NCBI GenBank assembly: GCA_012976225.1
Contig: JAAVVG010000029.1
Coordinates: 124,001 to 188,000 of the forward strand
DNA: 64,000 nucleotides
Reading direction: 5' to 3'
Origin: Golubevia sp. BC0850
Lineage: Eukaryota > Basidiomycota > Exobasidiomycetes > Golubeviales > Golubeviaceae
Shown here: piece by piece, positions 55,962-64,000 of the stretch
How the letters are laid out: each line of letters begins with the position of its first letter
Position numbering within the stretch: the stretch's first letter is position 1
Made by a program: the position numbers and the translations under genes
Notes under the pieces: model-generated
Databases searched by the model: none
The model's input: the letters and a program-made list of their open reading frames with translations, nothing else
Told to the model about the DNA's origin: nothing

Positions 55962-58291
55962 TCAACATCGATTTTCCCTTTTTTCTGACATCTTCATCGA
56001 CATCGACAATTCTTGGTCTTGATCTTGATCTTTTCTCTTCTCCTTCCCCCTCCCTTCATTAATCTCTTCGACCACCAAATGACCTCCTCTCATAGCCTTT
56101 AAATCAACCTCAACCTCATCCTTCCTAAAATCAATCCCCATTCCTTTATCCGCAACTAACCTGACTCCACCCCAACTCCTTTCACCATCAACTCTCAAAC
56201 TTTCTTTCCGAGCAGTGTTTCTCTTCCCCTCAAGTTCCATGTCCACTTCACCTATTAAAGCCGTCGAAGTCCTATTGACACTTATATTTGGATAGTCAAC
56301 ACTTCTAGAAGAATAAGAATCTCTTAATATCATCTTTAACAATCTAACCTCTTCCTTGTCGAAGAAAGTTGGATCTTTAGTTTTATGACTGCAAGCTAAG
56401 AACAACTTTTGATAAGCGACGAATAATGACTCTCTATATTCTTGTAATCTTAAATTCTCCCAAGTTGCAGTCTCCATTTGCACGGAAATTTCAACCTCCT
56501 TTTCGATTCTTTCCAATTCCTTTTCTCTGCGTTTATCTAGAAGTTCGATCTCTCTTTCTAACCATCTGTCGACTACCCAGTCGACAGTTTTCAAAGCTGG
56601 AATTCTATCTGATAAGGGTACTTGTTGATGTTTCGAATCTTCCAGAGACCGTTTTCTCTTATGACTTGAAGTTGAGCAAGAAGTTAGAGAAGAAGATGAA
56701 GCTGGAACAGGCTTAACGGAATTGGATGGTTGTTGAAGAGGTTGGTAGGAACTACCTGCTCCATTCTTGAAAGCTACTTCGCCAAACTGCATTCCATCCT
56801 GGTCGTCGTCATCTTGGAAACCGAACTTCTCCTCTAAATCAGAATACCTACTTGAGCTTGGAACATAGCCACTCCCGTCCTTTATGGCCATTTCTCTCAC
56901 TTCTCTAGCCGTGTAAATTGAGACGTACTCGTCGTGGTTGAAGAATTGAAAGTTTGGGAATTGAAAAGACTGTTACTGGAGCTTGGGACTGGCAACGGAC
57001 CTGGGTTCAATAAGTTGACACCCCCTTTGCCGAAAGAGAAAGAGAGATTTGAAAGGTTGGGATTCGGATCAGTAGAAGTTGGAGTATCCGCGTCGACTTG
57101 CATTTGAGACTCATTTCTGGAGTAGAACGTAATGTCTGAAGAGCTAATATCCGCTCTTGTTATGTCGTTCTCTCCAAACGACTCTGTTTGATGATTTGAA
57201 CTTTGCATGAAACTAAGAGCTTGTTCAGTCAAAGGTTTTGGACTTTCCAAATTCAAATCTCTTTTTCTAGGACTCCTACTAGATCTTCGTGGATTTGAGT
57301 ATGAGGAGTTAGCACCTTCTGAATCCGTCCCTGAATATTCAGCTTGTAAGTAATGATTTGAGTTTGATTTAGTACGATCGAGAGTCTTGTCCTTCATTGA
57401 CCTTGAAGTTGAGTTTCTATTGCTTCTCTTATCGTCGCCTCTTCGAAGTTTAGAATGAGAACCATTTCGCTCCCTTAGAATCGAACCACTCCTTCCATTC
57501 TTTCTTTCAGCAGAACTTTGATTTGACTTCTTTCTACTAGATATTCCAACCCGATTCTTGGGATTTGTAAGTTCATCTTCAGAAGAGTCAGAATCGCTGT
57601 CACTAGTCTCATCCGAGAGCTGAATGATCCCGCTTCCACCATTCCTAGGCAGTAAGGATATAAGTTCATCAACCGATTTGAATGGTTTAGATCCAAGTTC
57701 CACTTCCAATTGGTAGTGAATCAAGTTAAGCTGATCGTAAAGGCTGGCGAGAAAGAAAGAGAGAGAGAACGCGTCAATGTTGCCTTCACTTCAGCATATG
57801 CCCAAATCACTTGACGAGCCTGATTTTTGAGCAACCGACCTTTGTTTAACATCACTAGTCAACCAAGCCAGCCTCCGATCCGACCTCTCCTTATCTTCGT
57901 CTTCAGACGAATCACTTTCTCCGTCGGATTTGTCCAAGACGCAAACTACTCCTCTTTTAGGAGCAACCACATTTCTAAGTGGTCTAATTCTAGGTAGTAC
58001 TGGTGCAGCTTTCCATTTTGCCTTGACTTCAACCGACTCTTCAGGTGGCTTTATCTTAGATTTCAAAGCGCTAGATCTCCAACCTTTTTCAAGTAAAACT
58101 CTAGGTTCACTTTCATGAATTGAAGAAGTCGATCTTGAAGGAGCTCGAAAGGCTAGAGATTTCTTCCTCTTGGCTGAAGTTGAAGACGAAGGCTGTTGTA
58201 GAATTTCAGTTTCTGGTGTGAAATGAAGGGTTTGATTGGAAGTTGAAGGTTCCGTTTGTAGCGAATTGGAGGTGGATCGAGGATGGATCAT
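55962..58291 (-). CDS. uncharacterised Ser-rich protein with coiled coil
   Basis: First in-frame ATG at 58291 (MIHPRSTSNSLQTEPSTSNQ). Exon 1 is basic and Ser-rich, with KAAPVLPRIRPLRNVVAPKRGVVCVLDKSDGESDSSEDEDKE. The second segment starts near LYDQLNLIHYQLEVELGSKPFKSVDELISLLP, then a long Ser/Arg/Asn-rich stretch. The third has FQFPNFQFFNHDEYVSIYTAREVREMAIKDGSGY, then VDWVVDRWLEREIELLDKRREKELERIEKEVEISVQME, a clear coiled coil, and QEYRESLFVAYQKLFLACSHKT. It ends in a charged tail (TGA 55964-55962). The frame continuity supports one gene with two introns, but exact splice sites are unresolved. Acidic SD/SED patches suggest CK2 sites and a nuclear protein; this is inference. No family is recognised. 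Confidence 0.6.
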
Positions 58292-59129
58292 AGCTCGAAG
58301 TTCTGTTGAAACCTTGGAATGGAAATGGAAGAAGAGGGAACGTTGATGAAAGAGGGAACGTTGATGAAAGATTGAAGCTGAACGTATGAACTCCACGGTG
58401 GGTGAAGAGTCGCGTGTAAAGCTGATCGTGGGCGTGTTTTGAGGCGTAGAAAGGTGACTGGGAGGTGACTGGGACTGATAGACGAAAATAGGATGGGAAG
58501 ATCGTTTCAGAAGGGAGTCGAGAAGTGGAAGGTGAGGGAAGAAGGAAGAAGAACAACGGGATGATCGTAAAACGGCAAGTGGAGAGGGCGGGACTTGAAC
58601 TGATCCACTGGTTCTCCTTACTTCCAATCATATCAGTCAGTGAGCTCTTAAAGATATAGAGTTGAAGAACAGAGAATAGAGACTGGCAAAGGGAGGCAGG
58701 AGAACTCACTTTTCCTTATCCTTTCGCCCTTGTGTTGCAGACTTGCAGTGTTGCTCTTGGACTTTGGACCGAGAGGACGGGACTGGCGAGGGATAGAGCG
58801 AATGGATATCGAGGATCTAGAAACAGATCAACTAAGACTACGATTCAAATGTTTTGAAACCTTTCTTTGAGAAGGAAAAAGGCCGGAGAGAGAACGATGG
58901 ATGGTGTTCGGATTTGAAAGAAAGGTCAGAGACCAAGACTTCTCGTATCCTTTCAGTACGGTCCTCTACCTCCCTTGGTCAAATTCACATCTGGCACAAC
59001 AAAAGAAATGTGGAGGTAAAATCCAAGCACAACTCATGCCATCTCGAAAGAATCAAGCGGGAAAATGTCAGAAGGAGAGCCAAAGTTGGGTATAGTAAAT
59101 CGAAACACACAAAGAAAGAAAGGTATCAT
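58292..59129. other. intergenic, 0.84 kb
   Basis: 5' region of the uncharacterised Ser-rich gene. The upstream frame stays open to about 58627 but without an ATG. An 18-bp unit (GAGGGAACGTTGATGAAA) is directly repeated twice at about 58338-58373. Otherwise nothing is recognised. Confidence 0.5.
58338..58373 (+). repeat. 18-bp tandem duplication in a 5' leader
   Basis: Two adjacent copies of GAGGGAACGTTGATGAAA just upstream of the ATG of the Ser-rich gene. Confidence 0.85.
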
Positions 59130-60672
59130 CTATTCCCAATCATCATCTTCACTATCCTCTCCCTTTTTTTCTTTCCTTTCATCAACATCGAAACTTCCAG
59201 TTGGAGGTCTAGTAGCAGCTTCAACTTCTTTTACTTCTTTCTTCTCCTCTACCTTCCCAATTCCAACTCCATCTCCCTTTCCCTTCTCCTTCTCCTTTTT
59301 CTCATCCTTCTCCTCATCACTTTCATGATCCCAACCAATTTCTTCTTCCATAGTTTTACCAACTGCAGTCGCAGTCTTAATTCCATCATTTGACTTCTTA
59401 ACCTCTTCTTTAGAGATCCCATGATGTTCTTCCAAAGTTTTGCCATCTTCAGGAACAATCTTAACTAAATCTCCCATCAACCCTTTCATTTCTTTCCCAG
59501 CATCTCTCAATCCTTTCTCAGAAGCTTCCAAATATTTACGTGCAAGGTTTTGAGATTTCTCGAAATCTAGATTTGGGATTTGTTTTTGAAAAGTTGTGGC
59601 TAGATTTGAGAGGGTTGAGTTGATGTTCAATGGTTTCTTGCTTCCGATTTCTGTTTCAGCACCTTCCTTGTCGAGTTCTTTCTCGTTCGAATAGGTAGAA
59701 GTAGTATTGGAAGTGTTTAAAGATTCCTGTAAACCTTTACCTAAATCTACCATCCTAGGTCCAACTTCCCCCGCAATTCGATTAAAGAAATTACTTGCCA
59801 AATTAGCTGCGTTCTTTGCTTCTTGTAATGCTAATTCTCTTGATTTCTCGAAATCTAAAGAACCTCCTTCATTGAATCCACCTGGAGAATTGACGTCTAA
59901 GATTTCAGTTTGTTTCTCAGATAGGGGAGAAACCAGTTCTTCGTTTTCAGTTTCTTTCGCCTTTCCCTTTCCCTTGTCCAAAGTCAAGGTTGTGAAAGTA
60001 GATGGATCGGAAGAAGGAGTAGGAGAAGTTGGAACTTGAGTTTGATCCCTAGCTTTCTGTTGAGCTTCAGTGATTTGAGATTCGAAGTGAGCGAATTCTT
60101 TTTTAGCTAGATTTAGAATTCCACCTTGAGATTGGATGTGAGATTGAGCTTGAGCTAGGGATTGTTGAGACTTTAGGAAGGAGAGGAGAGAGAGGGCAAG
60201 GAAGATGGATAGAGCGAGTCAGATGTGAGGAAGTAAAGCTCCTCTTGCTTTTGACACTCGACGAGATGCTGATGTTGCCTCCAAGGATCACATTTATCAG
60301 TCATATTTTCACATGTCATCAAGTTCAGAGAGAGAATCCTTCCATGGCAGGGAGGTTCTGCGAGATTCTCCTATCTTTGACTTTTGCACCTCTGTTTCCC
60401 TATCCCCAGAAATCAGGCTGAGATGGATGTTAAGTTGTACTAACCTTTTTGGTTACTCCAGACCACCAACTCGTGATTCCACCTACCAATTGTTGAACTT
60501 CTTGTTCCAACGTTGGTGATTCCAATTCCACTGGTTGGACTGAAGATGAAGACTGAGATGAAGACTGCTGCGCCTTTGAATCATCAGCCTGAGCTGTCCT
60601 AGCTTCTTTCGATTCTGCTTCTGAATCAGGTTTGGATTGAGATTGCGTTAAGGTTGGATCGTACACGTCCAT
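59130..60672 (-). CDS. uncharacterised acidic helical protein
   Basis: Starts MDVYDPTLTQSQSKPDSEAESKEARTAQ (ATG 60672). The first exon ends EQEVQQLVGGITSWWSGVTKK; the next, after a ~270-nt intron, begins SQQSLAQAQSHIQSQGGILNLAKKEFAHFESQITEAQQKARDQ. The rest is amphipathic-helical with LQEAKNAANLASNFFNRIAGEVGPRMVDLGKGLQESL and FEKSQNLARKYLEASEKGLRDAGKEMKGLMGDLVKIVP, and it ends in an acidic tail GEDSEDDDWE (TAG 59132-59130). The N-terminal WW-S-G-V-KK-Q plus helix and the final DWE recall fungal BSD-domain proteins, but I cannot see the BSD motif itself, so this is only a hint. Head-to-head with PRP3, 165 bp apart. Confidence 0.65.
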
Positions 60673-60837
60673 CGAATTGGAATTGAATGAGTGATTGGGC
60701 GAGGGGAGATGGAGAGTAAAGTTGCTTCGTCTAACAACCTCAACATCACTCACTATACTCCTCTAAAAGTGACAGAAAGTAAGCAAAGAAAGACTACCGA
60801 TTAGAATCAGGATAAGGACAAGGATAGCATCAGAGTC
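60673..60837. promoter_or_regulatory. bidirectional promoter, acidic protein gene / PRP3
   Basis: 165 bp between divergent start codons. No TATA box is seen. Confidence 0.55.
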
Positions 60838-63139
60838 ATGCCTCCAAAGAGACCTCACGATCAAGCTGATGCTTCAGGTTCAGGTTCAGGTTCAGGTGGG
60901 AAGAGATCTAGATTGTGAGTCTCAAGTTGAGGATTCGTTAGGCGGAAACATAGCAATTGAAACGGATTCCAAGACAGAAGTGGATTCAAGTCACTTAGAA
61001 GCACAGAGAGGAGCTGCTGCAGGTGATGAGGGAGTGAGAGGCCAACTGAGCTCGAGCTTCTGCATCCTAGCTCTATCCTCTTTCCATCCAATGACTGACC
61101 CAATCGAAAAGAAACTTCAAACTGAAATCCCTTTCCCTCTTTCTCTCTTCACAGGGCCGACTTAGTAGCAGATGATGGGCCATCTGCATCTAGATCCCCA
61201 TCTTCATCCACATCCATCCCATCAAGTTCTTCAGTCCAAGCTCAAATCGCAGCTGCAAAAGCACGTATAGAAGCTCAAGTAGCTGCTTCACAACTGGGAC
61301 TTGGAAATGCAGCTTCACGTCAACCTACTGCTACTTCTCCAGCAGCTACCTCTCAAGCTTTACCTTCAAGACCAACTTCCACTGCTCCAGCGCAGAAGAT
61401 TGGAGGATTCGATCCCTCAGCGATTGCAAAACAAGTTGCAGAAGCAAAGAAGAGAGCTATGGCAGCAGTTGGTGGAATGAAGACTTCAACTTCACTCCCA
61501 ACCACTCAAAGAGATTCCAAATCGAATAGTGGAATTCATCCTTTGTTAGCAAGTAGAGGTACTATTCCTAAACCTTCAATCCCTTCTGAAGATTCAAAAC
61601 CCTCTATCGGAACTTCGACTCCTCAACCTGAAATTAGTAAACGTTCATATCCACATCAATTCGATAAAGCTCCAAAATTCTCTTCCGTTTCTATCAACAA
61701 TCGATCCACTACCCAAAGAAATGATGGGAAATATAATCCAAACACTTCAATTTCTATTCAGGCAAATCCATATCTTTCGACCGCTTTAGAACTTTCACAA
61801 GATCCAGAGAATTTCAATTCAAAATCAAGATCTACTCATAGAGGGTTTCAATTCAACAGACCTGGTAAACATATCAAAGAAGCAGAAGAAACTAGAAGAG
61901 ATGCAAGAATGGAGGACTTGAAAAGAAGGATTGAAGAAAGCGCTAGAAAAGCTGGATTGGCAGAAGAAGTTGGTGGTGAAAATGGTGTGGTGATGAGAAG
62001 TTTGCCTCCTGAAATTGAATGGTGGGATTTGAGTTTGGTGGAGGAGGGAGTTACTTACGAGAAACTTGATTTCCATATTAATATGCCTAAATCGGATATC
62101 AAAGGGAAAGGGAAAGCAAAGGAGATTGAAGGGGTGAAACTTCAAGAAGGAGCGATTGATAATTTGATCCAACATCCTATTCCTTTACCTCCTCCTGCTT
62201 CTATGGCTCCAACTGTTGCTCCTAGAGGTCTGATGTTGACTAAACAAGAGGCCAAAAAACTTAGAAGACAAAGAAGAGCTGCGGATTTAGAAGATAAGAG
62301 AGATAGAATTAAGATGGGAGAATTACCTCCTGATGCTCCTAAAGGTGGGTTCTCCTCTCCATTTGTCTTCTCTATTTTCGATTTCTCTTTTTCTTTGCTT
62401 ACTGACCCCTCTTTTTGCTTGCTTTCCCTTCTCCACAGTCAAACTCTCCAATATCGTCAGAGTTTTAGCTTCTGAATCAGTAGCCGATCCAACCAAAGTA
62501 GAAGCCAGAGTTAGAAGAGAAATCGCAGCAAGAGCAGAAGCTCATGAAAGAAGCAATGCAGAAAACAAATTAACTAAAGAACAAAAAGATGCTAAAAGGG
62601 ATCTAGCTAAACAAAAAGAAGAGAAAAAAGGAACTTCAACTGCAGTTTTCAAAATCAATCACTTGATTTCTCCATCTCATAAATTCAAAGTCAGGAAAAA
62701 TGCTCAACAAAATGATTTAACTGGAGTTACGATCTTTCATCCTTCTTTCGCTTTAGTGGTTGTAGAAGGGAGTTTCAAAAGTTTGAAAAATTATAAACAT
62801 TTAATGATGAATAGAATCGATTGGACTGATCCTGGTCAACCTAAACAGAAAGATGAAGATGATGAAGATGAGAACTTTGGTCATAAGAGAAATGTTGAGG
62901 AAGATGTTGTGGATTTAGATGGAGTTGATTGGGAGGGAAATAAATGTCAATTGATTTTTGAAGGTCAAATTAGAGAGAGATGTTTTAAAGGTTTTAAAGC
63001 TCATAAATGTCCTACTGATAAAACTGCTAAGGAAGCTTTGGTTGGAAATGTCAATCAATCCTCAAGTTCAACTAGTGGTGGAATGGGTGGATATTGGGAT
63101 GTGGCCAAGAGATGGGATACTAGTGTTGGAGATGATTGA
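60838..63139 (+). CDS. PRP3: U4/U6 snRNP protein Prp3
   Basis: Three exons (60838-60914, 61155-62344, 62439-63139) encode 655 residues. N-terminus MPPKRPHDQADASGSGSGSGGKRSRL, then IAAAKARIEAQVAAS and FDPSAIAKQVAEAKKRAMAAV. The Prp3 core begins NPYLSTALE and includes FNRPGKHIKEAEETRRDARMEDLKRRIEESARKAGL, LPPEIEWWDLSLVEEGVTYEKL, IQHPIPLPPPA, LTKQEAKKLRRQRRAADLEDKRDRIKMGELPPDAPKVKLSNIVRVLASESVADPTKVEARVRREI. The C-terminal ferredoxin-like domain is TAVFKINHLISPSHKFKVRKNAQQNDLTGVTIFHPSFALVVVEGS with WEGNKCQLIFEGQIRERCFKGFKAHKCPTD. Prp3 clamps U4/U6 in the tri-snRNP. A GGTTCA hexamer repeat near 60872 codes the Ser-Gly run. Confidence 0.96.
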
Positions 63140-64000
63140 AGCGATTAGGAGATCGATTGCAGAAATACTTCTTGCTTTCGGAATTTGATTTGGTTTTAAT
63201 CTTCTCGATTTGAAGCTGATGCAGTGAGCCAATTGAATGGCCGTTGTGACAAGGAGTGCGGTCGATCGTCTATGAATCTTTCTCTGGAAAACATCAGAAA
63301 GATCAGATTGCAAAATCTGAAATCGGTGGAAACTCGGACTTACTTGTTGATTCGAGAGTTCTTAAATCGGAGAGCCCGAGTGAATGGAAAGGGAGAAGAA
63401 AGATCGATGGATCCCAACCCCTTCACTTTGCATCTTCCGGTCGAATCATCACCTCAAAAATGATTGAGGTACTTACACGTATCTTTGTTTGTCGTCCTGT
63501 CACTGCAGCTTTCTAATTCAAGTGCCACTTATCAGATGGTCATGGGAGCGGTTATCTGAATGGGAATGGCGATTCAGGTGTTGACGCAGGTGATGGAGTG
63601 GAGGGAATGAATTGGGAAGCGACATGACCAAACCGCATGAAGTGACAGTTGAGCTTCCTCGTCCCACTCTTTGTAGTGCTTTTGCATCCTTTGTACTTTT
63701 ACGTAAACAATAGTCTCGTTCCAAAGAGCTCTCAGATTGGAAAGATGGAGTGTCGCCAGATGGCGAGGGGCCAACATCGGATTGCTTTTCGTATTGTTTC
63801 TGGGCTTTCCAGTGGTGGCGATCTTCTCGAGGATGCTAATCACAAACACACTTGCTGGAAAAAATCGCCTTCCTTTCCTTTTTAACTCCATCTTGGAAAC
63901 ACCTAGTCCTTTTGTACTGAGTGGGTCCACGTGGGTTGGCGTCGAATGAGGCGTCGACGGTGAGGAGCTAATTTCTCGACTCTTCTCTTCTCTTCTTCCT
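63140..64000. other. window end, 0.86 kb without recognised gene
   Basis: 3' flank of PRP3. Minus-strand frames (for example 63574-63930) and plus-strand frames overlap without recognisable product. A gene beginning beyond 64000 could have its promoter here. Confidence 0.5.

Noticed and set aside
63574-63930. 118-codon minus-strand frame near the window end
   Set aside because: No recognisable motif; overlapping frames on the other strand are equally long.
1-64000. CRISPR arrays, operons, transposons or retroelements
   Set aside because: None seen; no regularly spaced repeats, transposase, integrase or reverse transcriptase motifs.

Overview
This is a gene-dense stretch of a fungal nuclear genome. 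Genes lie on both strands without operons, most carry several short introns with strong GTGAGT/GTAAGT donors, and the families are typical of a fungal chromosome (Vps27, KES1-type OSBP, 14-3-3, Flo8-like LisH regulator, Rua1_C regulator). A Rua1_C protein, high intron density and micro-exons together suggest a basidiomycete, possibly Ustilaginomycotina or Pucciniomycotina; that placement is inference. No tRNA, rRNA, CRISPR array, transposon or retroelement was recognised.

Layout. 1-10 kb: possible 3' end of a cut-off gene, an alpha/beta hydrolase of the homoserine acetyltransferase family, a secreted ferritin-like protein, and AP-2 alpha adaptin. 10-20 kb: 14-3-3, mitochondrial medium-chain acyl-CoA dehydrogenase, a Rua1_C transcription regulator, and a TRA2-like RRM/RGG protein. 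20-30 kb: ribosomal protein eL18, an F-box-like protein, an extended SDR reductase and a sterol desaturase/fatty-acid hydroxylase, the last flanked by two copies of an ~83-bp repeat. 30-41 kb: ESCRT-0 subunit Vps27 divergent from splicing factor AAR2, an OSBP/KES1 lipid-transfer protein, a small secreted double-psi beta-barrel protein, and a PGAP4-like glycosyltransferase. 41-50 kb: Flo8/SOM1-like LisH regulator, mitochondrial uS13, MFS transporter. 50-64 kb: tRNA m5C methyltransferase TRM4/NSUN2, an SDR, two uncharacterised genes and Prp3.

The genes do not form one pathway. Loose themes are membrane traffic and lipids (AP-2, Vps27, KES1, sterol desaturase, PGAP4-like) and pre-mRNA splicing (AAR2, Prp3, TRA2-like). 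The most interesting features are in gene structure: coding micro-exons of 10 and 13 nt supported by conserved motifs, coding first exons of ATG only, a probable GC-AG intron, TATA boxes at a near-constant distance from the ATG in three likely inducible genes, a Ser/Pro-rich insertion in uS13m, and the repeat pair around the sterol desaturase. I found no convincing wholly new system.
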